Assembly: GCF_004379255.2 (NCBI RefSeq)
Contig: NC_056041.1
Location: 5,270,001 to 5,334,000 of the forward strand
Source: Salvia splendens
Lineage: Eukaryota; Streptophyta; Magnoliopsida; Lamiales; Lamiaceae
Direction of reading: 5' to 3'
Length of the DNA stretch: 64,000 nucleotides
This document shows positions 23,401 through 34,364 of the stretch, one piece after another. Both the position numbers and the translations under genes were made by a program. The notes below the pieces were generated by a model, which had not been told where the DNA came from, ran no database searches, and saw only the letters and a program-made list of their open reading frames with translations. How positions within the stretch are numbered: position 1 is the stretch's first letter; each line of letters starts with the position of its first letter.

Positions 23401-26331
23401 TCATCGCCCTCGGCGCGGCGTCTCTGCTGGCGACCCCGACGAAGACGTACTTCTTCGCCGTGGCAGGGTGCAGGCTGATCAAGCGCCTGAGGCTCATGTG
23501 CTTCGACAAGGTGGCTCATATGGAGATCAGCTGGTTCGACGAGGCCGAGAACTCGAGCGGCGCTGTCGGCCTGCGGCTCGCGGCGGACGTCAAGTGCGTG
23601 AGGAGCCTGGTCGGAGAATCGCTGGGTTTGGTGGTGCAGAATGTTGCGACGGCGGTTGCGGGTTTGCTGATTGGGTTCGAGGCGAGCTGGGAGCTGTCGC
23701 TTATAGTGATGGCGATGCTGCCGCTTATTGGGCTACATGGATATGTTCATATGAAGTTCGTTCTCGGTTTCAGTGGCGACTCGCAGGTAACTTTCCATCA
23801 CCTCAGTTGTTAAAACGTTTTCTCTCGAAACCAATAGTTTAAAGGTTCGAGACATTAATCCTCTTTAATTAAGAAAACATAAAAAAGTTTCAATTTGTTG
23901 TCGGAGAAATTTGATTTATGTTCCGCTTGACATGATTCAATTAGGGCTAAATTATTAGATGGATTACTTTATTTTAATTTGATTTATGTTCCATCGGCAA
24001 GTTCAATGTCGTTGTTTTTTTTATTCTTGAACTCGCCACTTCACTTTTTGGTTCCACCTTGTCATTAGTCATTGTCACGCCAGTTTTGATTTGGTCGGAG
24101 TTTGAATTAATGAGAACATCATCTTAAATGCATTGATGTTTATGTAGATATTTCAATTCTCAATTATGGGAGGGGGAATCTCATAGTACTATAATACTGG
24201 TTGATTTACATATAATTAATCTTGTTTGGTTAAACATTCTTTTATGTGAACAACTTTTAGCATTTAGTATGACATAAATCATGTTTTTCCTTGAGAATTT
24301 GTTAAAGCTAAACAAAGAGAGTGCGCTACACAAAACATGATAGTAGTAGTTTAATTGAATGAATCCGATCCAAATTGAAGGATTTGGTCTGAATCGATGT
24401 GTTGCAGAAGTTGTACGAGGAAGCGACTCAAGCTGCGAGTGATGGTGTAGGAAATATTAGAACCGTAGCTTCATTTTGCGCGGAGGAGAAGGTGATGGAG
24501 CTTCACCGGCAAAAATGCAAGCAGCCGGTGAAACTAGGGACGAAGCATGGGCTGCTGAGCGGAGCAGGTTTTGGGATGTCCGTCTTCTTTCTATACTCGG
24601 TATATGCCGTTAGTTACTATGCTGGGGCTCGACTCGTTCATGCCGGACATATTACATTTGGAGAAGTTTTTCGTGTAAGATTCTCTGTTTCCTCTAAAAT
24701 AGACTATTTTTGTCATTTTAGTACGTTTATATTTTTAATCTAAATGAGTAATATATAGTATTAATAATGGGCAGGTGTTCATCGGACTGACGATGACCGC
24801 TGTCGCTATATCCCAGTCCGGCGCCCTTGCGCCCGACAGTGGGAAAGCGAGAGCCGGGGCCGCATCTATTTTCAAGCTTCTTGATCGGAAATCCGCAATC
24901 GATTCTTCGGAGAACTCAGGCATGGTCCTAGAAAACATGAAGGGGGATATTCAGTTTCACCATGTTAGCTTCAACTATCCTAGTAGACCCGATGTTCAAA
25001 TTTTCAGAGATATATGCTTATCAATTCAATCGGGCAAGGTATGTTTAACTGCTACATTTAATAAGGCTAATTAAGTAAAATAACTAAAATCCGAAAATCA
25101 AACTAAAATATCAATTTGTTTTTCTCAAAGAAAATGGACCACATCACATCGATTTTTTTCCTTCAAAATTTTGCTTTAGGGTTGTTTTTTCTTTCCAAAA
25201 ATCGATTTTCCTATATATAAACTTTTCAAGCAAGTAGTTTCAATTTAGAAAGGACCGAAGAAAATTTTAGGCAATTTCGACTATTTTGATAGTAGAAAAA
25301 ATGAAAAGGTTTAAGCCCCTATCCATATAAGTAATCCGCCACTAATTTGGATTTGATACAAAATTCTTTTTTCTTTCGGAACTCAAACTTTGAATTAGTT
25401 CGAATAATTTTTTTTTTATCGAAATCAGAATGTTCATCACTATTTTGAATTATTTTTTTACAGACCATTGCTATTGTTGGAGAAAGCGGAAGTGGGAAAT
25501 CAACTATCATTTCTCTATTGCAACGATTTTATGATCCAAATTCAGGTGAGATCACACTTGATGGTCTAGAAATCAAGAGATTGAACTTGAAATGGCTAAG
25601 GCAACAGATGGGGCTTGTGAGCCAAGAGCCGGTTTTATTCAACGACACGATACGAGCCAATATCGCCTACGGAAAGGAAGGCGACGCCACAGAAGCAGAG
25701 GTTTTTGCAGCTGCTGAATTGGCTAATGCTAACAAATTCATCAGTTCCTTGCAAAAGGTGCATTTTTCTTATGCAAAAAATCATAAGTTTGTTTGAGTTC
25801 ATCTTCAGTCATACACTAACCGAATCGTAAATTAGTACGAATTTAGAATTTAGAATTTAGAGTAATGAGATCGTTGGATTTTGGTTGATATGCTCTGAAT
25901 TTAGCCAGATTCGGACCGGTTTAGCTATAGCTTGTTAAAATCGAAGTTCAATGTATAATTTTTTGTATCATATATAGGGGTACGATACAATAGTCGGCGA
26001 ACGGGGAATACAATTATCCGGTGGGCAAAAACAGCGAGTTGCGATTGCACGAGCTATAGTGAAAGATCCGAAGATTATGCTACTTGATGAAGCCACAAGC
26101 GCTCTTGATGCCGAATCCGAAAGGGTCGTTCAAGGTGCTTTAGACCGAGCCATGGTAGACAGGACCACAATAGTGGTTGCTCATAGATTATCCACTATCA
26201 AGAATGCTGATTTGATTGCAGTCATAAAAAATGGAGTCGTAGCTGAAAAAGGAAAGCATGAGACGTTGATTGATATGAAACATGGCATCTATGCTTCTTT
26301 GGTGGCACTTCACAATAGTGCTTCTTCTTAA
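20465..26331 (+). CDS. ABCB-type (P-glycoprotein/MDR) transporter, 1247 aa, 12 exons
   Basis: Exons: 20465-20743, 20849-20903, 20986-21161, 21282-21503, 21588-21826, 21938-22463, 22584-22857, 22993-23786, 24408-24674, 24775-25038, 25464-25757, 25978-26331. All introns are GT-AG and the sum is 3744 nt. The protein is a full transporter, TMD1-NBD1-TMD2-NBD2, of usual family length (1250-1290). NBD1 has Walker [10 protein letters not shown] near 408-416, signature LSGGQ 512-516 and Walker B ILLLDEA near 532-538. NBD2 has Walker A near 1038-1046, LSGGQ 1143-1147 and Walker B IMLLDEA near 1162-1168. Both ATP sites keep their catalytic residues. Plant ABCBs sit in the plasma membrane, and the ABCB4/11-like branch moves auxin or other organic substrates. 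The substrate here cannot be read from sequence. The start is the first ATG and is followed by an acidic leader. Confidence 0.95.
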
Positions 26332-26448
26332 AAATATTTCTTGTAATTTTTTTCATTACCAAAAGATTGTCTTACAATTGAATAAATAATGGTATAACAT
26401 TGAGGTTAAGGTTTTATCCAATATTTGTGCTGAAAAATTTCAAAACAT

Positions 26449-26456
26449 TGTCAAGA

Positions 26457-26488
<32 letters not shown>

Positions 26489-26528
26489 TACCTGAAACTG
26501 GCGCCTTAGACCGCTCGGCCATCTTGAC
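26449..26528 (-). tRNA. tRNA-Leu (anticodon CAG)
   Basis: The 80-nt minus-strand sequence has acceptor GTCAAGA pairing with TCTTGAC, an A box TGGCCGAGCGG, a long variable arm typical of leucine tRNAs and a B box GGTTCAAATCC. The anticodon stem CCAGT/ACTGG encloses loop TTCAGGT, giving CAG. A TTTT terminator follows within a few bases. Confidence 0.93.
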
Positions 26529-26784
26529 TTTTTGTTTTCTTATTGGGTTATTTTAATTTTGACATAACCAACAAAGCAATTATTTTTATATGATGATATC
26601 GACATGCTGTTTATTTTTGTATGATAATATCGACATGTTATTCATCGACCGATTTTTCTAGCGGTGTTAATGATTTTCACGTTAATTTTGTCAAATCCAA
26701 TAGTTATTCCCAATAATTCTTCATCCAATTCCAACCCATACAAAAATGTAACAGAACAACCGGTCAATTATTTATATACAATCA

Positions 26785-27693
26785 GGGTGTTTGGGAACAT
26801 GAAATTGAAGCTATAGACTTGGAATTGGAGCCTCCAATTCCAATTTCATTGTTTGGTATCACAAAAATGTATAGAATTATAATTGAATTATAATTTCAAA
26901 ATTTTTAATTCCATAATTTCAATTTCATATCAAAAGTAGAAAATTGGAATTCCAAATAGTCATAAAATTAGATAGTTTCAATAACCACTACACACATTTA
27001 ACATACACTTACACACACTACACACACTTCACACTACACAAATTTCACACACCACACACATTTCACACACTACACAAATTTCACGGACTGCACAAATTCC
27101 ACACATTTCATACTATACACACACTACACAAAATACATACACTACATACACTATACACAAAATACGCATACTACACACATTACACACAAAATACACACAC
27201 GACACAAATTTTACACAAAATACACATTACGCACACTATACCCAAAATACATACACTATTCACAAACTAAAATTTTTAATTTCGTTTAGTTTAAACTTTT
27301 TGGAAAATTTTAGTTTTTGATTCAGATCGGAAAAAAAAAATCTAAAACTGAAAAAAAAAATCAAAAATCGGAAGCTTGAAATGTGTGTAAAGTGTGAAGT
27401 GTGTAGTGTGTGTAGTGTGTGAAATGTGTAGTGTGTGTAGTGTGTGCGGTGTGTATGAAGTGTGTGTATGTGTGTATAGTATATGTATTTTGTGTGAAGT
27501 GTGTGTGAGTCGGTTTTTGTATATAGTGTGTACAATGTGTGTGCACAAATTATTCAAATTCAATTTCATATCAACTATTTCACTTTACCAAACATATGAT
27601 TTAGAATTGAATTAGAATTCAATTTCTTCCAATTCAATTCCATAGAATTCCAATTCCAATTCAATTCCAATTCTGTGTGCCAAATGAAGCCTC
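26785..27693. mobile_element. Fold-back element with CA-rich and GT-rich arms
   Basis: The element starts near GGGTGTTTGGGAACATGAAA and ends near GTGTGCCAAATGAAGCCTC; the two ends are roughly inverted (TTTGG...CCAAA) and both lead into AATTGGAATT-rich blocks. Inside, a degenerate ACACACTACACA array (about 26985-27255) faces a GTGTGTAGTGTG array (about 27379-27543) across a short A/T-rich centre. The whole can fold into one long hairpin. No coding frame is meaningful; open frames in the arrays are low-complexity. Confidence 0.65.
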
Positions 27694-27736
27694 AAAGTAA
27701 TTAGTTCCATTTATAAATGCAATACATAAATTAAAT

Positions 27737-27758
27737 AATATATATATATATATATATA
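27737..27758. repeat. (TA)n microsatellite, left of the element chain
   Basis: About eleven TA units directly abutting the left end of the next element at GGGAAGTG. Confidence 0.9.
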
Positions 27759-30700
27759 GGGAAGTGTTCAGGTCCATAATTGATTTTATGTCAAATATCC
27801 AAGTAAATCTCATCCATTTAATTTCTTAATCTAACGGTTTATGTGGCTGCCATTTGTCTTTTATTTAATAATTATAATAATCATAAAAAGGTAAGGATGG
27901 TATTGATATATTTGATAGTTAGAAAGTTTCCATGATTCACGCTTCTTCTTTTAGCAAGATTTAGTCTCCCTTCCGTAAATGAAACAAAATCAAATAATAC
28001 AGTAAGAACTCTTGCGCCATCTTTCAACATCTCCAGCAGTGGCGGATGAAGGGGAGGCAGGAGGGGGTGGTCGCCCCCTTCACAGGCCGATTTCCCTTCG
28101 CCTCCAACAGAAATCCACCATGGTCGCCCCCTCCGTAGCGCCGACGCCTCCCCTAAGAAGAAGAGGTCGATGGTTAAATTGTTTCTTTCGAGTGAAATTC
28201 GACTAATAGAAATGAGCTTATACGTGTAAAAATTATTATTGATGAGGTCGATGCAAGCTAGATGTTTACCATTTTTACAGAGACTGAGGCAAAATAAGTA
28301 AAATAGGGGGAGAAAGAGATGGAACGTGATATAAATTTAGTGGAAGAGAGAGAGAGCGCGCATAATGTTGCAGCACCATCTGAATAATGTATATTACAAC
28401 AACAATGAATACGTATCCTGTTTACATTAGTGTTTTTGTTAGCATACATTAGTGTTTTTATTAGCATACATTAGTGACCATAACAGCCGTTTGATTTCCC
28501 AGAGGGAAAAGACTATAAAGTAAGCGAGTAGACCCTTCGAAAGTGTAGGACATGTAGTTACATGGTTCATCATGATTCAAGAACATGCCCAGAAAAAGAA
28601 CTGGATATAGGCAAGGAGAAAGGAAAGGAGAAGCATAAGGGCTAGAGGGAATGTTGATTCTGTTTTTTTTTATTTTACATTTCCTTCACAGTTAACGTAC
28701 ATTATAGGCTGTGGCTATTTTCATTATTTAAATTGAGCATCATTTTTGCTTTAGACATATTGCAATAAGCACGTATTATGTTTGTCTAGATGGAGTGTAA
28801 TGAACATACATTGTAGATTATTTGGCAGAACGAGTTTTCATTATTGAAGATAAAGAGTTACAAAATTATTGAAGATAAGAGTCACAAATTTTCGTGTATA
28901 CCCTTTACATTATTTAACAAGTACATATACATTACATTATATTGTATCATTACATTATCATGCTGCATCATTTCATTATTAGAGCTGCATTCTTACATTA
29001 TTAGAGTTGCATCCTAACATTATTATAAGCTGAATCACTAGGCTGAAATAAGAATAAGTGGATTCATAAAGGGTTTCGCATAAACTCTGAATATGATAAA
29101 ACAATAATTATATTAGCTAAATCCAAGTCCTTAACCTTAGTAACAAAAACACACATTAAAAATAAAATAAAAAATAAAATAGGGATTCACAATCCAAAAC
29201 TCTGGCCATAAGACATATTACAACTCATAACTCTGGAGCCAGTTTTCGAAACTGCCTTTGATCTTCTTCACTTTCTAGTGTGTTGTTGCTAAATTTTGGA
29301 TAACCTTCGCCAAGACGTTGTGCTCAGACAGAATAAAGGTGCTATTCACCTTCATTCTCAATTTCTCATTGTCTCTAGGCTTTTAGTGACATTTGCTGTC
29401 AGGCCACAGCTCCATTCCTTCTCCTTGGATCCAAAGAACGTCTCCATGTGCCTCATCAAGTAAAAGTCGTCATGTAATTGGTTATCATTGTTTCTCCAAG
29501 GCATTTCCACGACATTCGTTGCACCCCGTTTGATAATGGCTCCTAGTTTTGGTTATCCGCATGTCAATAGTATTTCAGAGAAGCTATGTCTCTGTAAAAT
29601 AATATAAAACACATTATCAACTAATGTCTTGTTGTTGCTAATGGAATAAAATCTTCCCAAGAATCATCAGCACCATCACCTACTCTTTCCCTCTTAGACC
29701 CTATATATAAGTACATAAATTATGTACGATTAAAAATCAACTACGGTGTGCAGTATTTCACACATGTAGTTAATATATAATTATGCTCAAAACGCATAAT
29801 GTTCACAAACTGCATAATGTATATACATAACAACATGAAGACGCATCTTGTTTACATTATTGTTTTTATTAGCATACATTACTCTCTAAGAACTATTTTA
29901 ATGTACTGATTGGACTTAATAATGTGACGTATAGCGCAAACACTTTGCATACCAGACCTCGTACGAATGACAACAATGTTAACAAACATGCTATACATTA
30001 TTCTCGATTGTCTATTGCATAATGTATCAGTCAGTTGTAAACAATGAAACAGAGAGCATGCAAAAAATGACAACACAAGTCTTAATATGTTACATTATTC
30101 AAAGTTCAAGATTACATTATAGTAATCTACTTCAATTAGATTAATTTATCAAAAATATAAAAACAGAGAGACAAAGCTTATCATCTCCGATGTTTGAATT
30201 GGTCTTGAAGGGTAGCCCTCTTTCGACCACATTCTTCCCTTTTTTGCATCGGTTAGAGTTGAATGAATACAACATTATAACCGAGATCAGTAGAATTTAA
30301 AAAAAAACAAATCAAACAAACAAACAAACAATCAATCCACATTTATATTGAATAATGTAATCAATCTTCATAGACAAACGTTTGCTTATACAAATAGTAA
30401 ATAGAAGCTTTACCAATGGAATTCATAATTTACACCACAATACTACAATTAATGTCAATAATGTAAACCAAAAATTCAAACTTTGTATTAAATCGGTCGA
30501 ATCAATGCAATACAGTGCAAAAAAAAACCACCTCAATCACCTCAAAACTATAATAGTCCAATTTCTGACTGCGCCAAGTCTCTAAAGGGTTTTGGGTCGA
30601 TTGTACAGCCGCCGCCGTGGCCGCTTCGATTGTAAAGGCTAGGGTCGATTGTCCCGTCGCCGCCATGGCCGTGAAAAGTGGAGAAGGAATCGCCTGGATT

Positions 30701-31063
30701 CGGCGTTGATAATTTGAAAGTGAGGAATGTAGTGATAACAAGAAGACTAGGGTTGAATGTGTAGAGATTTTTAGGGAACTGGGTTTTGTGTCGATTGGGC
30801 TGCTTTGGAGTGAGAAATCGAGAGTGATTGTAATGCGGGAGGTTGGTTGAAATTAATTAGCGCTTATTTCAGAGCTTCTATTTTGAAAACCGTCTAATTT
30901 AGTAGATGTTCCAAATATACTCCTATAATATAATTCGGAACTCATAATAATGTAACACGGAGAAGGATGTACATTATAAATCTAAACCGTCCATCAAGTT
31001 AATCCTAAGGCTGGAAATACATTTGAACTTAACACTTAATGATCACTTGGACCCTAATGCTCC

Positions 31064-31066
<3 letters not shown>
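27759..31066. mobile_element. Candidate MULE-like element, 3.3 kb, between (TA)n tracts
   Basis: The left end GGGAAGTGTTCAGGTCC and the complement of the right end (AAGGGAGCATTAGGGTCC) form an imperfect inverted repeat, and both sit directly against (TA)n runs. The interior is AT-rich, with many ACATTAT motifs, a G/C-rich hairpin near 28060 and a dead Ulp1-like protease fragment at 29275-29540. Ulp1-like proteases are carried by some Mutator-like (Kaonashi type) and CACTA elements, and the ends are not CACTA. No transposase is recognised, so this is probably a non-autonomous or decayed copy. The assignment is an inference. Confidence 0.5.
29275..29540 (-). pseudogene. Ulp1-like cysteine protease fragment (transposon-borne), dead
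   Basis: On the minus strand a frame reads VEMPWRNNDNQLHDD, then FYLMRHMETFFG, then KEKEWSCGLTANV. This matches the C-terminal part of the Ulp1-like (C48) proteases of plant transposons, where DCGV(F/Y)xMRHMETYMG is usual. The catalytic Cys of DCG is replaced (DD). A stop follows at MRN, and after a frameshift the family tail continues (RMKVNSTFILSEHNVL) to a TAG at 29275-29277. The fragment cannot be an active protease. The family call rests on recalled motifs. Confidence 0.6.

Positions 31067-31126
<60 letters not shown>
31067..31126. repeat. (TA)n microsatellite, about 30 units
   Basis: An almost pure TA run of 60 bp joins the right end of the 3.3-kb element to the next small element. Confidence 0.95.
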
Positions 31127-31130
<4 letters not shown>

Positions 31131-31138
31131 CATATATA

Positions 31139-31507
31139 GGGTTGCGTTAAAGATAGAACCATTCTTAAGTGTAGAACCTAGAACTCTACATATTTTATTC
31201 ATTGGATGAGGAAAAAATGACGGTCAAGATTAAAAATCATACATATTAGACTATGTTTTCACGACATTCCGGACTCAACATGTGAAAAAACTCACATGTT
31301 GATGGAAGAATGAATGAAACAAAGAAGAGTCCATGCATGCTTTATTTTTTCACTTATCTGCATTCACTCATTAATAATAGTTTTGGTTGTAATGGGAAGT
31401 TGTTGTGCAAATCAACACCATTGGATTAAAAGATCTAACGACCTCCGTTTGGCATTTGTTCTACGTTTAAGAATGGTTCTACGTTTAAGAATGGTTCTAT
31501 CTTGATC
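31139..31507. mobile_element. Small inverted-repeat element (MITE), about 370 bp
   Basis: The left part AGATAGAACCATTCTTAAG is matched, inverted, by CTTAAGAATGGTTCTATCTT-type sequence on the right, where the AAGAATGGTTCTACGTTT unit is present twice. The 13-bp sequence ACAATCATATATA occurs at both outer edges (31126-31138 and 31508-31520) and may be the target-site duplication. No coding capacity. Confidence 0.7.
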
Positions 31508-31513
31508 ACAATC

Positions 31514-31536
31514 ATATATATATATATATATATATA
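31514..31536. repeat. (TA)n microsatellite between two elements
   Basis: About eleven TA units separating the 370-bp element from the palindromic element that follows. Confidence 0.9.
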
Positions 31537-32273
31537 GACGTATTAAGATGACAACACTCTTTATTGTGATACCATACCACTATTTTAGGCCATTGGATCT
31601 GAAAATCGTGTGCTTGTCAAGCTGCCATGTGGCAGGATTTGCTGAATCAATTAAAAACACAGAGGGGTAAAATAGGAAATCTCTAATTTTACATTACTAG
31701 ATTGCAGTGTTATTCATTGAATATTGCAGTCTTACCACAACAATATTGCAGTTTACCACGCCAGCAATATCTAATACATTGGACTGCAATATCCAATACG
31801 CTAGACTGCAATCTATAGATTGCAGTGTAGTGTTTATACTATTGCAGTGTGGCGTTTATAATATTGCAGGATACGTGATGTCACAGTGTCACTTTAAGAG
31901 GTGTTGTCATTTTAACACAAACCTAGTCACAGTGTCACTTTAAAAGGTGTTGTCATTTTAACGCCCCCTAGGTTTGTGTTAAAATGACAACACCTCTTAA
32001 AGTGACACTGTGATACCACGTATCCAGCAATATTATAAACGCTACACATCAATAGTATAAACGCTATAGATTGCTGTCTAGCGTATTAGATATTTCTGGC
32101 CGAGGAAAATTGTTGTATAGTGTATTGGATATTGCTGGCCGAGAAAATTTACCCTTGATCATTTTTTATGATTGCCACATGGCAGCTAATTATTCGTCTC
32201 ACATATACAAATAATTGACTAGGAATAGTGGTATGGTGTTACTTTAAGATGTGTTGTCATTTTAATACACTCC
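31537..32273. mobile_element. Palindromic fold-back element, about 740 bp, with nested copy at its centre
   Basis: The outer ends are inverted: ATGACAACAC followed by CCATACCACTATT on the left, and the complement of the same string on the right. Similarity continues inward through AGCTGCCATGTGGCA, with TATTGCAG/CTGCAATA motifs in both halves. At the centre, 31869-31926 and 31968-32025 form a near-perfect 58-bp inverted repeat, and the 41-bp spacer repeats part of the left arm again. The element is followed by TATATATATA at 32274-32283. Almost the whole sequence can pair with itself. Confidence 0.75.
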
Positions 32274-32283
32274 TATATATATA

Positions 32284-33714
32284 ATTAGGATATGTACTTT
32301 TATTCAGTTGAAACTATATATATGATTAAGTCAAGGCCAATCAACATCCAAAGTCATGCGCAAAGAGTAGAATTGATCATTTAATCAACGAGTTGCATAT
32401 ATATTAAGTCTTTGATTTAATATGTTCATGTGCAAGTCAAATTAACACTAATTAATTCACAAATAGCATAATTAATTCACATATAACTCTGTTGTAGCAT
32501 AATACCTAACATTTACACTGTTGTCACTTGTTCAAAATAAAAAAAATGGGTCTTTAAACAATTAACTAAATGTTTTCAAGTTTGTTTCTTTTGAACACAT
32601 TATCAACTTAAATTGATCAAAACTTAAGATGAATAGTCAAGTGAACTTGAAGATAAATAACTGGTATATTTATAATATTTTAAATTTTGAACTAAATTCT
32701 AGCTAATAATTCAAAGTCAACATAACATCAAAATATGTGCTACTACTATATAGTGATTTAAAATGTCTAAATGGAATAACAATTTCACAAGTATTACTAG
32801 TAATTAAAATGCAACATGCCCATGATGAGGCCATAAACACGAATTAGAAAATAATACTGACGAAGTCTTATATGATGAATTAGAAAATAATTATTTTTTT
32901 GTTGTTGAATATGGCTAGTCATTTTTTATTCTCGTACAACGCAATATATGCAAACGAATTAAAATAAAATGTGTACGTACCACAAGTAATTAGATACTTT
33001 CGGAATAAAATTCATGATCTTAAAAATATACACAATCACTAATCGCCCTTTTTGTTTCTCTCTCACAAGTCACAAGCATATTGCTACTGTGGTATTTACG
33101 ACGTTGCTGAGAGCCATGCTTCTTGAGGTATGTTTTTCATCATATAATGTTATTTTCTAAAGAAATAAATAGGAGTAAATGATTTGTTTATCTTTCTTCT
33201 TTCTCTTTTATAGTACTGTTATTAGGGTGTAAAATGATCTTAGATCAAATTGGAAGCATGTTTTCACCATCAATCTCAAACTACAGGTTCTATATTATCT
33301 TGAAAAGAGTTTTTTTTTACAATTTGATTGTTGAGGAGCTATTTTACAATGATGCAAACATAAATCAATGTTTTTGACAGTTTTAAATACCAATGAAAAA
33401 CTTTTTTGGCGCTCTGTAAAAATGATAATTGTGTCATGAGTATTTTTATAACACTTTTTTAGACTATTATTATTAGAGGTGGAAAAAGGGTAACGAGTAT
33501 CAGGTATTACCCGATCCCAGCCTAATATCCGATTTATAGGTTCGGTATTTTGCCCTTCTTTTTCTTTTTTCTTTCTTTTGATCAACTTTTGTGGTCATAT
33601 TACTCATTTTTAATAGGTAATAAATTGTTTTATTGAATAAAATTTATTTAGAAATAATTCTTTATATTATATGAATTTTTTTTTCAAACATTGCTTACAA
33701 CCTAGCAGATCGGG
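32284..33714. other. AT-rich intergenic DNA
   Basis: No gene or clear element is recognised. An ATG followed by a good donor site lies at 33117-33130 and might be a tiny first exon for the open frame at 33715. Confidence 0.35.
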
Positions 33715-34119
33715 ATGTCGATGGCTACTTTCTTCTCCCATTTACTACTAATACTCTTCGCAAAACACTTCATCCGGTGCGTCCTCGCTACTTGTTCTTT
33801 CTTCTTCTCCATATTGACCCTTTGCGGCCTGAAAAGGAACTACATTGCTCGCGGTAAGAGCCGTCAAGGTTTCTTCAGGAGGAGATTGTTGTACTATCAC
33901 AGGAGGAATGAGGGTGGAGAGAAATGGCATGCTCCAACTAAAGGAGAAGTGGTTAGGTGTGTGTATTGTGTGCTCACATTTGTACTTGCTTCAGTTGATT
34001 TCTTTAGGATTGCCACTAAGAAAAGTGTGAATCAAGTTCTATCATCATTTGTTGCATCTTTTTCTTCAGTTATATTTGTCACCGCTCTAATTGATCTACT
34101 TCACATGTATCATAATTAA
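33715..34119 (+). CDS. Uncharacterised small open frame, two hydrophobic segments (doubtful)
   Basis: A 134-residue frame starting MSMATFFSHLLLILFAKHF. It has a hydrophobic N-terminal stretch (about 5-40), a basic centre (FFRRRLLYYHRR) and a second hydrophobic stretch (about 80-125). An acceptor-like CCTAGCAG lies just upstream at about 33700, so the frame could be a second exon. I recognise no family. It could equally be chance; only expression or homologues would decide. Confidence 0.2.
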   Translation: MSMATFFSHLLLILFAKHFIRCVLATCSFFFSILTLCGLKRNYIARGKSRQGFFRRRLLYYHRRNEGGEKWHAPTKGEVVRCVYCVLTFVLASVDFFRIATKKSVNQVLSSFVASFSSVIFVTALIDLLHMYHN

Positions 34120-34364
34120 TAGTTAGAAATATTCCATGAACCAATTGATACTATTATTTATTTTTCACACGAGAATTGAGTAGTGCTACTTATGGCTCTG
34201 GCCGTTTTGTAACATGTATGAAGATCATTCTAATTTGGGATAAAATTGACATAGGGAAGTAAAGGAAGATAAAATAACAATCTAGGTATCACCAATAGTT
34301 ACTTTCATAATGCAATAAAGTAAACAAATGTGATACTCCATATCAAAATGAAATTACCTTACAC

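Noticed and set aside
23289..23842. Frames in other phases across ABCB exon 8
   Set aside because: They are GC-rich shadows of the real exon; the chosen frame carries the TMD2 sequence and joins in phase on both sides.
26944..27615. His/Thr/Tyr-rich and Cys/Val-rich open frames
   Set aside because: They are translations of the ACACAC and GTGTGT arrays.
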